Assembly: GCF_910596095.1 (NCBI RefSeq)
Contig: NC_056546.1
Span: forward strand, 13,824,425-13,888,424
Origin: Thunnus maccoyii
Taxonomy: Eukaryota; Chordata; Actinopteri; Scombriformes; Scombridae
Reading direction: 5' to 3'
DNA: 64,000 bases
This document shows, piece by piece, positions 24,801 through 35,146 of the stretch; positions within the stretch are counted from its first letter, which is position 1, and the number at the start of each line of letters is the position of its first letter. The translations under genes and the position numbers were made by a program. The notes under the pieces are model-generated. The model searched no databases and was not told the origin of the DNA. It was given only the letters and a program-made list of their open reading frames with translations.

Positions 24801-27800
24801 TTAAATCTCGCCCTTTTTCTTTTCTGCTGATGTATATCTTTTGTCTAGGGAACTGCACACGTGTTACTAATTTAAATTTCGCGTGCTTAAGTGTGCATGT
24901 GAGAAGTGGAAGAGAAGGGAAAGTAAGTGATATACTGGATGGTGAGGTTTTGAAGCATTTGAACAGCAGCATAATTCAAAAAACACGCTGCTCTAAAGTG
25001 ACCCGATGAACACACGCAAATGAAGACGCTTTGTTGCTTCTATGAGGAATTGCATAACCGGCAGCATATGGATCCATGTGTCTCAAGTGGTCTTACATCT
25101 GGAGGCTGAGGGGGAGGCACTTTGTAATCTGGCTCTGATCTCACTCTCTGGAAAAAAAAAAAAAAAAAAAAAAAAAAATCACAACACACAATGGACAACG
25201 AAATCCTGATATAATAAAACGTAAGTCAGCACAATAGATAGTCAAACAGGACAGAAATAAAGACAGGAAGAATGAATACCTCTGCTTTCGCTCCTCCCTC
25301 GTGTGGTGCTGGAGCCTGAAAAGAAAACAGACAGAAAAATGAAAAAAAAAACAAAAACATAAATACACATAAACACATAACAAGGATGAAGCTGGAGGTA
25401 TTTCGCTCTCACTTACAGTAGTTTCCATAATCTTTGCGTGTGAATTCTGGAGAGGAATTTGCACTGGAACTTCCTAAAAAGAAACCAAACAATAGCTTAA
25501 AAGCAATATAAACAGCACCCTTGACAGTGCCCAACGGTTTCCTCTATTTAAGCTTTTGTGATGCCAAGCTCACCATCGTAACCTCCCGAGCGGCTGGATA
25601 CGGTCTTCCTCTCCCGGAAAGCTGGCGACAGGCCCCCACGTGATGAGCCAGCAGTCTGCGTTCTCCTGGCACCACCAGACGAGCTGGACCTGACCTTTGA
25701 CACCGAGCTGACGAGATAACTGCCACCGCTGGTGCCGCCTCCGCCTCCGCCTCCGCCGCTTCCGCTTCCGTAACCTTCCCCGTCTACATAGCTCCCCCCT
25801 CCATCACCTCCTCCTGAGGAGTCTCCTCCGAGGTAAACTCCTGAGGAGGAGCTGTAGTTACTGGTATTCACACCTACAGAGGCTGGAGGGATGCGTACAA
25901 GTTATTTTGGATTTCCTGTAACTCTATCATCTCTGCAGAGTAAACAGGAAAATATCTGAGTCACACTAAGGAAGTTCTTAAAAACTGCAAGTGAAGGGAA
26001 ACGTTAACGATACACAAACTCAGAAATTACAATGTGTACTAGTTTAATTCTAGCAGGAGTTAAAAATATGACATTCAGCATTTCACAACGTTTCTGAAGA
26101 CAACCACTTCCCAATTCTTTGACCATGAGTGGAAATTTGCTCTCACATGAAGAGAAATAAGTTCCACTGTTCAGGGTTAAGACATTCTTCTCCAAGCTCA
26201 GCCCTCCAGCACCGCTGGACATATTCCTGTGATTTGATCCGCTGGTTCCCTCTAGCAACGAGAAGACACAAAGCAAAACAAGGAGAAGCTGTTACTCATC
26301 GGGTGCTTCCCTCAGACCTGCTCGGCTATAATTATTGTATTATGCTTTAGTTTACTGCCAATTATCAAAGCAGGGATGATGAGGAAAAAAGAGACACTCA
26401 CTTGGTGGCAGAGAAGTCAATCTGGTCGTGGAAGTTACAGTTTCTGTCACAACTGATAGCGAACAGAAAGAAAGAAAATGAATACAGTGTGTGCACTGTG
26501 CAGTATACTTCATGTTCATTCATGTATACACGATCTATAGAGAAACCTGTATAATCCTGAATTTAAACTATGTTAATCCCAGTTGGCAGGTGTTGACTGG
26601 AGTGTTGAATGACTGATTATGAGCTTTGACACTTCCAGAGTTGAATTAATGTGACTTTGATTGATTTACAAGTGTTGGCAGAGTTAGTGTAGCGCAACTG
26701 TGCTGCTGTAGTACAATGTGGTACCACTAATAAGGCATTGTTTATAAAGGGTTTATGAGCAGTAATGAACTATGTTTACGTTTCTAAGTTGAGAAGAATC
26801 CCTCTGCATAGTGTTTATCTTCCTCCAGCAGGACATTTGCTTTCTGTTTACATTGTAAGAGACTCATCACCTTGTATTAAATACTTTACTAATGACTTTA
26901 TTTCTTAACCATTAAAGGCCCTGAGAGTTTACTTCCTCAACCATCTTCTCACTATGAATGACCGAGTGCTACATGAACATGCCACTGTCTGCCAAAGTTC
27001 GAACCATTTTGGTTATTGGGCTTTCTGAGATGTCTGTGTTCATAGTTTTTTCACTGTTTTAAAGCGGCGGGGCTCAGCTGGAACAATGTGATGTCATATA
27101 CTTCTACCCACCAATCAGGATTCAGCGACATGTGACTCAGAATCTGGGGACTGATCAAACCACACCCTGATGAAACAGATTAACTGAGGTTTTGAGTGTT
27201 AACGTTTTAATAAATAATAACTTAAAGTTTTCCATAAGTTTAAATTTGATTGTCGCTTATTTAATCATGACTATTTATTGTTATAGAAAGATACTTAGGA
27301 TTTCAATCCAAGTTTTCAGGAGCTTTTAATAAAGTCATTAGTTACAGCATGTAAACGCTCTATAAAGGGTGTCTTTTTATTATGTTATTGTGTTATAATT
27401 GATACTGAAATTTCTATATGTTGAGTCTAATCAAGTGTATATTTAGTTTAATGTGTCAAATGTGGACGTTATTCATACATGAAACACTGAAAATTATATT
27501 TTGCAGGTAAGATTAAAAACTGGGTTTGCAAGAAAAAAACATCAGTGGTGTATTTATGTACAATGATGAGGTACCTGTTTGTTAATAATAATAGTAATGA
27601 TAATACATTTTATTTATAAGCGCCTTTAAAGTCACCCAAGGACACTTTACAGATCCTAATACGACAGTCAATACATAATAAAAGATGTTGTCCATTTTAT
27701 GCTGCTTTATACTTCTACTTCACTACATTTCAGAGGGGAATACTGTACTTTTAACTCCACTGCATTTATCTGACAGATATCATTATTAGTTACTTTGATT

Positions 27801-29497
27801 TGATTAACTACCCGATAGTATATAAATTAATTAAAATTAACTCCACCTCAACAAGCTTAAACTTCTCCCACCACTGATGAATATCAACTAAATTATCAAA
27901 ACAAACAAGTTTATCTGAGAAGTGAGTCTTTTCTGGAGGTGTCACGGTTTACAGTTTTACTTTGACAAAATCTTCTAAGCCCAAGTTCCACGTACTGGGA
28001 AATTTCCACATAACAATTATAATCCACCTTCATGACAAATGAGCCGACGACGGCCACAAGATGTGTCTGAAACTTTGGCAGACGTTCCCCAGTAAACAGA
28101 GCTTGTGTTAAGATTCCTTTCTGCCCAACTGCATTTTCCAAGGTCAATAATATAATATAATATAATATAATAATATAATATAATAATAATAATAACTATT
28201 TCACAGTTGACTCTTGACGATTATGCTGCGAAGTCAAGAGACAAAACAGCAGTAGTTATGATTCAAAAGCTCTTTAGATGATAATGAATGTAAACAGTTG
28301 AAAACTTATGAAGTTAAAGTTTGTGCAGGTCCTTTATAATTAACTTGGTGCTGATGATTAATATTAATGACAATCTTCTTCCACTAGGAGGCTTTTTGCT
28401 TTCCAGCTGCAGCCTCTTGAGTCTCTTTTACTGCATTCAGTTATAGATAATATATAACTGAATACAGTTGCTGCTCCTCATCCACCTCCTCCTCTTCTGT
28501 CCTTTTAGGGACTTCTGTCTGTTTCAAGGTCAAGGCTGAACACTACAGTTGATTGTGCTTTTGCTGTTGTCACTCCGACTTTGAACAGCTTCCAACAAAG
28601 TCTTGGAGGAGCCAAGTCAGTGCACATTTGTAAAAATCATCTTCTAACTGACTTATGTTGGCTTTTTTATGATCCTCCATCTTTGTTTCATTATCTTGTG
28701 TCATTTTTCCTCTTTCTCTTCTCCCTTTTGTAAAGGAAATTGTAACTACCAGTTTGAGCAGCGCTACTGTAAGTTTACCAACTTAACTCACTTACTTTTA
28801 AAAGTGACACATAAAACTAGAGAAGAACGACAGGATTGCTGATTATATGTTTCTCTCGGTCAGCGTCAAGCTTATAATCAGACGTCCCCTGACCTCTCCA
28901 TCCTCGCCCGTGTCATAAGTCGTTAGTACGAGTTGAGCTGTACTTTTAGATCCAGTTATGACTACTGGAGCAAAAACCAGACACCTCGAGCCCTGAGAAT
29001 GAGGAATAGAAATGAAAACCAAGACTAGTGAAGTCATGCCGTGTTGTTAGTAACAGAAAGCCCCCAGTAAAGAGTAACAAAAGAAACACCCAAGCAACAC
29101 CCAAGAAAAGGTTGCAGTGGTATCTAAAAATAAGTGTTTTGGGCTTTTGGGTCTAGACTAACACTATCTATCATTAAGCTCTCAGATGAAAAATCACACT
29201 TTCATATCATTTCTTGGCGCATCGAGGTCTGTGGTTTATCCTGAGGCGTTGTATTTGGAAAAATGTGTTGCTGTTGAACTTTTGAAATGTAATTTTTTGA
29301 TGCTTTGAGCAAATGCAATTAACCTCTGTTGTCTGCATACATCTACGCGTGTAAAAAAAAAAAAGTGGAGATTTTTGTGATGTGTCTGCCTTTATCTACG
29401 ATCTACGTTTCAAATCTACAGAAATGAATTCAGAAATCTCACCATTTTCTTCTGACAAGCCTCCTGAGAAGTCCATCTGTCTTGTTAACTCCTCCAT
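6896..29497 (-). CDS. col17a1: Collagen type XVII alpha 1 chain (BP180), complete, 55 coding exons
   Basis: A type II transmembrane collagen of hemidesmosomes linking keratin anchorage to the basement membrane. The start ATG is at 29497-29495 and the stop TGA at 6898-6896. Exons in transcript order: 29443-29507, 26402-26452, 26147-26251, 25574-25882, 25417-25473, 25280-25315, 25097-25147, 23123-23260, 21628-22356, 20899-20982, 20708-20770, 20416-20574, 19971-20063, 19841-19885, 19606-19749, 17290-17907, 17103-17144, then 38 mostly Gly-X-Y exons down to 6896-6948. They sum to 5682 nt (1893 codons plus stop); every internal exon is a multiple of 3 in phase 1. Family marks are the N-terminal [19 protein letters not shown], the cytoplasmic [19 protein letters not shown], the transmembrane [20 protein letters not shown] (residues about 685-706) and [11 protein letters not shown] directly after it. 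Two exons (21628-22356 and 17290-17907) are much enlarged and account for much of the extra length over the 1497-residue human chain. Confidence 0.95.
8328..9401. other. col17a1 intron, about 1.07 kb, no gene
   Basis: AT-rich intron between the exons at 9402-9587 and 8178-8327. It holds a CTCF-like motif (CCAGAGGGGGCAGC at 8677-8690) and a T/GTT-rich tract at about 8859-8884. Open frames here carry no recognisable domain. Confidence 0.7.
15140..16263. other. col17a1 intron, about 1.1 kb, no gene
   Basis: Intron between the exons at 16264-16326 and 15104-15139. A 120-codon plus-strand open frame (15349-15711) has no domain, splice context or codon character of a gene and is treated as chance. 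A CCACCTGGTGG palindrome sits near 16110. Confidence 0.6.
17195..17242. repeat. (TG)n microsatellite in a col17a1 intron
   Basis: Nearly pure TG dinucleotide run of about 48 nt with one interruption, between the exons at 17103-17144 and 17290-17907. It lies about 50 nt from the donor of the latter and would read as CA repeats in the pre-mRNA, a known type of splicing enhancer near donors. Confidence 0.9.
17290..17907 (-). other. col17a1: col17a1 exon 16: expanded Gly/Ala/Ser/Thr-rich NC16A-equivalent linker
   Basis: This 618-nt exon starts immediately after the membrane span. It begins with a short coiled-coil seed ([17 protein letters not shown]), which matches the start of mammalian NC16A. 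About 165 residues of low complexity follow, dominated by Gly, Ala, Ser and Thr (for example [20 protein letters not shown]). It ends [20 protein letters not shown] then SQAFR, a helical segment before the first collagen block. The imperfect trinucleotide structure leaves several frames open on both strands; only the minus-strand frame that splices on both sides is coding. Mammalian NC16A is about 75 residues of ordinary composition, so this linker is much longer and different in kind. Confidence 0.9.
17908..19605. other. col17a1 intron, about 1.7 kb, no gene
   Basis: The intron separating the membrane-span exon from the linker exon. It is AT-rich with several A-runs. I see no exon, RNA gene or clear mobile element in it. 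Confidence 0.6.
19606..19749 (-). other. col17a1: col17a1 transmembrane exon
   Basis: The exon encodes a Cys-rich juxtamembrane stretch ([18 protein letters not shown]) and the single membrane span [20 protein letters not shown], ending IAL. It splices in phase to the 17290-17907 exon, giving [11 protein letters not shown], the same junction as mammalian COL17A1. There is no signal peptide; this is a signal anchor with the N terminus in the cytosol. The Cys cluster suggests palmitoylation (inference). Confidence 0.95.
21628..22356 (-). other. col17a1: col17a1 exon 9, giant repeat-bearing cytoplasmic exon (729 nt)
   Basis: The exon is bounded by CCCGCAG|TTTCAACC and CTGTCAG|GTGAGACC and encodes about 243 residues. 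It opens with [19 protein letters not shown], runs through a tandem array, and leaves it into [17 protein letters not shown] and [11 protein letters not shown]. From memory, mammalian COL17A1 has at this point a single GTYD motif followed by a TILDANLPS-type sequence. The exit flank is therefore conserved and the array looks like an insertion by amplification. Codon use is Ser/Gly/Gln/Tyr-rich with alternating basic residues. Confidence 0.85.
21788..22297 (-). repeat. col17a1: Coding tandem repeat: 19 units of a 9-residue [13 protein letters not shown] motif
   Basis: Eighteen units of 27 nt and one of 24 nt lie head to tail, in frame on the minus strand. The unit is G/E/S-Q-Y-D-x-S/G-L/V-K/R-S. 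At the 3' end of the coding strand (21790-22020) the units are organised as an 18-residue, 54-nt dimer alternating EQYSAGVRS and GQYDTSLRS. Neighbouring dimers are nearly identical at the nucleotide level, so this end is the youngest. Units towards 22297 are more diverged ([27 protein letters not shown]). Length polymorphism is expected. Confidence 0.93.
23625..24475. mobile_element. Nested repeat remnants in a col17a1 intron
   Basis: The outer parts (about 23625-23850 and 24370-24475) belong to a dispersed fish repeat recognisable by phrases such as acttgagtaactgtacta and attccacctctg. The middle (about 23860-24165) resembles the 3' end of a retroelement and closes in a TTGAAC tandem tail after a polyadenylation-like region (cacatgacagtaaagatg). 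Other copies of the outer repeat are at 27690, 61150 and 62690. No transposase or reverse transcriptase frame survives. Confidence 0.5.
27585..27860 (-). mobile_element. LINE 3' tail plus a dispersed fish repeat copy
   Basis: About 27585-27675 reads on the minus strand as a LINE-type 3' end (AAGTGTCCTTGG ... GCGCTTATAAATAAAATG) running into A/T-rich tandem repeats. Directly beside it, 27690-27860 carries the repeat phrases ttatacttctacttcactac and ctgcatttatctgacag, found widely in percomorph genomes. Identified by recall only. Confidence 0.5.
28148..28195. repeat. (ATAAT)n-like microsatellite
   Basis: Tandem ATAAT/AAT units over about 48 nt in a col17a1 intron. Confidence 0.85.
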
Positions 29498-29502
29498 CCC
29501 AT
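29484..29502 (-). promoter_or_regulatory. col17a1: Short uORF overlapping the col17a1 start codon
   Basis: Five nucleotides upstream of the start ATG, in the same exon, another ATG opens a frame reading MGWRS and then stop; it overlaps the main start out of frame. Such an arrangement can favour leaky scanning or reinitiation. No function is shown by the sequence alone. Confidence 0.55.
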
Positions 29503-30768
29503 CTTATCTGGTGAGATGAGGATAAAATGTTGACCACTGTCATGCATATACTGCGCCAACTGTTGTTAAACGTTTGCTACTGTGGTTAAATGGCATTCTA
29601 GCAACAACAACAACAAAAAAAAATTGATGGGAAAAGGGCAAAAATGTCACAAGCATTATTCGGGTCAAAGAACAGAGGGCTTACATCTGAGCTAAGTTTA
29701 CGACATTATTTAGAAATTTCATGCCACTGAAGACTCATCAAATCAGCCTCATGACCACATTTTTAAAAAAAACCTCTATTTGATAAACAGGATTAGGGCA
29801 GTTTCCCCTTGAATAACCTGCTTTTAATGACCTCAAAAGCAGAGATGTCCCCAGTGAGTCCAGGTAAATGAACAAAACATTCACCTCTCAGGTCACCTAA
29901 AACTTTCCAGGCACGTTTAAATGTCATGTGAATAGCTGATACCACATGAAAAGGCCCCAGAAGTTATAAAGCATCACGATCAAACTACTTATAGACTTCA
30001 ATGGACTTTGAATTCACTTTTTGTCTTTGAAGAGCAAAACTAACAAAAGAATATGAGAAGCCAGATTCCTGTACAGCTCTGAAAGACCATCCTCTCACCA
30101 CACCCTAAGAGCCGAGGACATTTAACCACATGTGCTTCATTTGCAGAACACTTATATAGGAACAAAAATGCAGAAATAAACCCAAAGATGGCTTTTTTCC
30201 CCCTTTTTTTCCCTCTTTCCTCAAAGCTTGAGCTGCTTAAAGCATAATTTATAGCCCGCTCAGTGCAATTAATGTTTTCAGGAGAGAACTTTTCACTTTT
30301 ATCATAAATTCACCACTTATTTTCTTTCATGTGTGTACAAAGCTCACCATTATAGCCTGTAACTGATCTGAACAGAGAATATAAAGGCCTGATGTCAGGT
30401 CAGGGTCTGTAGTATATTTAGAGGGATGCAAATAGCACAGCAAAGAGAGCATGTAAAACTATCCTGAGCTCAACAGACTAATTTTATAAATACCACAGGA
30501 AGAAAAGTGATCCCCAAAAAAACCCCCTACTGAGCTGTAAAGACAAGAGGTACTTCAAGAAGAACTTATAGGAATAAAGTATATAGAGGATTTTGCGCAA
30601 ATCCATCCAACAAAGCCAACAAATGTGTCTGACAGCCCATCACCAAACTCCCAGAGCGCAGTTATTAGTGCAGAGATGCAACAGCCAGGTGGGGCGAAAC
30701 ATCCTCAACATCCAGCATAAACAAGAGTCTCCAGGTTATTCCAGTGTACTCTTGTCATAAATCCATAC

Positions 30769-30830
30769 CTTCAGCAAAGACGAACAACAATCAATCAAAA
30801 TCCCGACTCCTCTCAAGATGGACAGTGTGT
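30769..30830 (-). other. col17a1: Probable non-coding first exon of col17a1
   Basis: On the minus strand a good donor (GCTGAAG|GTATGG) ends a non-coding segment at 30769. It could splice across 29508-30768 to the acceptor CTCACCAG at 29508, just before the exon with the start codon. The transcription start is not visible; the 30830 edge is arbitrary and no TATA box is convincing. Confidence is modest. Confidence 0.4.
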
Positions 30831-31099
30831 GCGATCGCGTCCACGCAGAGAGGATAATGCGTTTGTGTATGAAGTTGACGCACCGTGGTGGGATGTTCTT
30901 AAAGTCTTCGGTTCTTTTGTGCCTTTTCGCACAACTTTCCCAAGCAAGTCAAAACAGAGATTTGGGCACGCGTCCCAACCGCGCCCATGAACGCTGGAGC
31001 TTGGCAGGCAGGTGTAGTAGACGGCACGAAAAGCTGAAGTTAAAAAATACGGAGCCTGAGGGAACCAATTAAGCTTCGGTCTCACCCCTGCAGAGACAG

Positions 31100-31233
31100 A
31101 TAGTCTGACTGTGAAAAGCAAAAAAAGGAAAGTGATGAACTCCTCCTGCTGCTTTAGTCACCACTTATCGACACCGCATGGTAAAGTTTTGGGAAAGGAG
31201 TGTTTGAGGAGGTGGGATTTGCTCCCTTCTTTT

Positions 31234-31265
<32 letters not shown>

Positions 31266-33870
31266 GAAGAGTGTAGGAGTGAAACCATTTCAGGGTATGC
31301 TGATATATTATGTGCAGCAAATCTATCCTGTTGCAGCTGGATCACATCTGGTGCACACATTGGAATAGGAAACAGAACATTTAGCCTATATGGTTTCAGC
31401 CACTGTGTAAACATATATTTTTAAGCAGAAAGCAGCATCTAAGTCTCAATATACTTGTCAAAGTAACTGAGTTTAAGCATGTTTGTGTAGCTCTTTAGCT
31501 GTTATGCTCTCTACTACTGAGATGAGGAATTTTGATAGTTTTAACAGCTGAAAATCATTTGAAGATGCAGCATCAACACGCACCTCAGGGAAGTTTATTC
31601 ATAACATCCCCATATGAGGGTTGTTTTTAACTTTATGATCATAAGAAAAGCTTCATATCCATCCATCTGCATTTAGGCAATTTTAAGCCAAATTAGATGC
31701 TTTATTCTTCCACCGGCAGCCACAAAGCACCAGTAGGATCCCTCACCCACCACACCCTGTGTATAGACATTTCACCCACCCTGCATGACTCACAGCAGAG
31801 CATGACTCCAATCTGCTCAAATGAGAGAAAACAAATGGCCCCAAGGACAGTGCACGAAAGGAGGGGCCACTCCTCTCACATCTATGTGCAAGCTTGAATA
31901 ATGCCAAAGCTAACGGAAAGGGGTTGGTTTGAAACAACAGATTCCAGGTTTGAGGGGGGAACTTTTTTTTTTTTTTTTTTATAAAAAGGGCTTTCCAGCA
32001 GCCCTTTTAGAACATGTTTGTGTTGAGGATAACAGCTCTCCAGATAAAGGTTCATTGTGTCTTTGGAACAAGAAGGCAGCAGCCTTTAACTTGCCCAAAT
32101 TAGGTTTACACCGGCACACAAGTTCAAAAAGAAGTTCTTTACATAGCAAAGAATTTAGGCAGGGGAGGTTTATCAAGATATTGTAACATGAACACATTTA
32201 TGACTCACTGTGAAAGTGATCTTGACAGTAGGGTGTTGTAAAGAAACCAGAAAACATAACTCATCATGCTACCTTATAAGAACTAGAATAGATATGTTTT
32301 TCTTCATAACTGTGGGTTTTAAAGGAATCTCTGTATTTGCACACAGTGTCTGGTGAACTCTCTTGCAGGTATAAAATCACTCCAGTCAGGTAGTTTATTG
32401 TTAACAGTAAAAGATAATACAGGCTGGCAATAAAACTTAGGTATTTTGGAGGTTTTGACGTTTTTAAAGAGACAAAGCTGAGGCAACTCTTTTCATTGGC
32501 ATCACACTTTGTTCTGAGTTAAGCTGGTAAACCTCTCTGGGAAAAATCTCAAAAGAACAGACGAAACAGATTCCAGGAGGGCACTTTGTGTGCGGTCGAG
32601 CGGTGGAGAAGCAGCTTGTACCCCCTCAGTGGATTTTATCTGTATATTTACCTGGATACTTGATCCAGGCAAATGTTAAACTAAACTAAATTCTTACCTA
32701 AAACGGTCAAGTACAGAAAACTCAAAACTCATCAAAATCTGCATAATGATATAATATTTCTTTGTCTTGCTTACAGTGAACTACCACTGAGGGATCATTG
32801 TGGTCTTTAGCAAAATATTCCATTTAAATTGTACCTAATTCTGCCTAATTAGCCTACTAATGTCAAATAAACTACTAAAAAAGAACATTAAAAAGAACAT
32901 AAAACTGAATTAAAGACAATCAGCGCCCTTTCTTTACAACATTCTTCAACTTTCTTAGTTGGAAACGGAACAATTGCATCTTAGTGCTGCCACATGTGTG
33001 CACAAACATGACATTAGAGTTTATTTATGAGTGTTCACGATGTTTGATGACAGAGCTGGCACCTTCACACTGCAACATACTTCATCTATGTGGCAGTATT
33101 TCATGTCAACTTCATGCCAATTTAAAAGTATAAAAAGACAAAAAAAAAGTTCTCTCCAGATTCAGAAGTAGTAATTATCTTCAATCATCAGACCTGCGAG
33201 ATTCACCCTTACAAAATGTTAAAAATCCCCAATCCCTGGGGTGTGTCATATCAGACTGCCAAGTGTTCAAGTCTAGGCAGGGTTACCTTTATCACGCCTT
33301 TCTCCTCGCGGCTACACAAAGACAACATTAAAAATGTAGGATATAAGCACGAGTCTCAAAACAATCTAAAACAAATCAGCCTGAAGGACTTTAAATAAAT
33401 CTTTTAATAGAGTATGAATCAACGGATGAGCAGTGGTGAATCACAATGTGACTCCTTGGTAACGAGGGTAACCAAGTAACAGAACTTCAACACCGGACCT
33501 GTCAACAACCCTGAGAAAATGTTTCGCTTTTACTTCATTAGATCAATTTCTGAATTTTGTGTATGATTATTGTTGTTATTATTGTTATTATTATTAGTAG
33601 TATTAGTATTATTATCATTATACTGTTATATACCTGTTGCATTGTAATGAGCCGATTAATTTGGTGCCGTTAGAACTGTTGTGAAAAGCTGATAAAGTTT
33701 TTTTTTTTTTTTTTTTCAGTCATAGGCGCCACTAAATTACTAATAACTCCACCAAAACAAGAAGTGAGAGATGATGGAGACTTGTGGAAGTGATTTCCGT
33801 TTTAGGCACGGCGAATAAAAAAGGAAATATTATCCTTTTAAATCGTGGTTTTACTCTTTAACCTTTTTAG
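31100..33870. other. Intergenic region between col17a1 and sfr1, no gene seen
   Basis: About 2.8 kb between the divergently oriented 5' ends of col17a1 and sfr1. Visible content is a T-run at 31235-31264, another at 31962-31981, a T-run at 33700-33717 and an ATT-rich stretch near 33570-33620. No exon with paired splice sites or RNA gene was recognised. It should contain upstream regulatory elements for col17a1, but none can be assigned by eye. Confidence 0.6.
31235..31264. repeat. T homopolymer run
   Basis: About 30 consecutive T. A similar A-run of about 29 nt is at 25150-25178 and serves as the pyrimidine tract (on the minus strand) of the acceptor of col17a1 exon 25097-25147. Confidence 0.9.
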
Positions 33871-33879
33871 CAGGAAACA

Positions 33880-33933
33880 ACTACAGCTCCCATAATCCTT
33901 ATCGGCAAGACGTCATCATATCCTGTCCAATCA
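33880..33933 (+). promoter_or_regulatory. sfr1: sfr1 core promoter: ZNF143-type motif, CRE-like site, CCAAT box
   Basis: Within 55 nt lie actacagctcccataatcc (33880-33898), which fits the ZNF143/Staf promoter motif (ACTACAnnTCCCAnnATnC); GACGTCAT (33909-33916), a CRE/ATF-type core; and CCAATCA (33927-33933), an NF-Y box. The combination is typical of TATA-less housekeeping promoters. The start codon is about 320 nt downstream. Confidence 0.6.
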
Positions 33934-34249
33934 CTGGCTTTGGAGGTTTTCTTGAGCCGCAAAAGTACGGAAAAACAAAGATTTTGTCAACGCTCTCACT
34001 GTTGTATATTTTAGTCGGTTTAAAGCGAGAAATGTGTTGTTTTTGTCTGTATTTATTACGAATTTGTTAATCAATACTTTTTCATGGATGTTCGCGTGAG
34101 TTGTCGTCTTTCGAAGGCGTTGTTTTGTGTTTGTTGAGGTGAAAGTTATGTGACTACTAGCGAATTAACCAAATAATAGCGTTAATTTGGCCAATTTAGC
34201 TGCCCTAACGTTACGGTCTTGCCAGAAAAAAACTATCTTACATGAACTG

Positions 34250-35146
34250 ATGAAAGTGTCACCGATGGAGATCACGCCGAAGACAGAGAAGTTAATGTCG
34301 GTTTATTCTTCCCCTTGTAATTCAGTGGAGTCTAGTCCCTGTGAATCCACAGAGAAGGTAAATTAACCACAAATAACTTCCTATCCGGTATTTGATGTCT
34401 AACTCTATTGTTTTAGATAACATCACATGATACCTGTTATGCACTGTGGCTTATTTAACACATGTTCACGTTAAATTATCACCTATCCACACAGCGTCAT
34501 CCAAAGCTGAGTGCCTCCCTGAGGGAGAGGCTGAAGAGATCAAGACGCTCCTTCACCTCGCCCTTCTCAGTGGCCAAACGCCTTTGTGTTGATGATGAGG
34601 AGGAGGAGGGGAAGGAGGAGGATGGTCAACAAGTTTCAGCAGATTCCCGGGAGACGGTTAATAACCCTCCACTGATCACCCAGAAGGTTGCTGTAAGCAG
34701 GAATGAAGCAAGATCAGGGAGCGAAAGGTTGTCTGGACCGATTCCTGAACCAACACATCCTCCATCAAAAAACTTTGTACAACAACTCAGCAGAGAAGTT
34801 AAAGACAAGAAAGAGACTCTGCGCAGACTCAAGATGGTTAAAATGTACAGAAGCAAGGTATCAGATACTTTTCAAATAGTCTGGGTTGCTCCTAACAAGA
34901 ACATAATGCCCTTTATTTTTGTTTTTTTATGACATATTCCCTGTCTTTCTCCTCTAGAATGATTTAACACAGCTCCAAACCTTGATTGACAAGTGGCGGA
35001 GTTGTGCTCAGGCTGCACTGTACGAGCTCCAGTCAGATGTCCCCGTAGACGGACGAAAGGCCAGCCTGTCAGAGCTTATTGACCTCTTTGGTTTGGATGA
35101 CAGTATTCTGCACTTTGACCGCACAGAGGATGACTTCACTACCTAA
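34250..35146 (+). CDS. sfr1: SWI5-dependent homologous recombination repair protein 1 (SFR1/MEIR5)
   Basis: Partner of SWI5; the heterodimer stabilises RAD51 filaments and promotes strand exchange in homologous recombination. Three coding exons, 34250-34357, 34495-34857 and 34958-35146 (stop TAA), have clean AG/GT borders and give 219 residues, near the usual vertebrate length (about 245 in human). The N-terminal half is basic and disordered (SLRERLKRSRRSFTSPFSVA) followed by an acidic run. The C-terminal half is the conserved coiled-coil SWI5-binding region (FVQQLSREVKDKKETLRRLK, then LQTLIDKWRSCAQAALYELQ) ending in FGLDDSILHFDRTEDDF. A second in-frame ATG at 34265 could be the start. A minimal uORF (ATG AAC TGA at 34242) lies just before the first ATG. 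Gene order supports the call. Confidence 0.92.

Larger units (their letters stand above)
26453..29442. other. col17a1 intron 1-2 region, about 3 kb, no gene
   Basis: A long intron between the start-codon exon and the next coding exon. It contains a LINE-like 3' tail at about 27585-27675, a copy of the dispersed repeat at about 27690-27860 and an ATAAT microsatellite at 28148-28195. Open frames here (for example 27911-28147) lack any family signature. Confidence 0.65.
23123..29507 (-). other. col17a1: col17a1 N-terminal cytoplasmic exons 1-8
   Basis: Eight exons encode the basic, Ser-rich intracellular head that in mammals binds plectin, integrin beta4 and BP230. Exon 1 contributes [18 protein letters not shown] and joins in phase to [18 protein letters not shown]. 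Exon 3 gives GTSGSNHRN and GGLSLEKN. Exon 4 is a poly-Gly/Ser exon, with the Gly run at about 25737-25771. Exons 5-7 give [20 protein letters not shown] and [18 protein letters not shown]; exon 8 gives [19 protein letters not shown]. Apart from exon 4, these follow the mammalian domain closely. Exon 4 has two possible acceptors 9 nt apart (25882 or 25873), which would change the protein by three residues. Confidence 0.88.
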
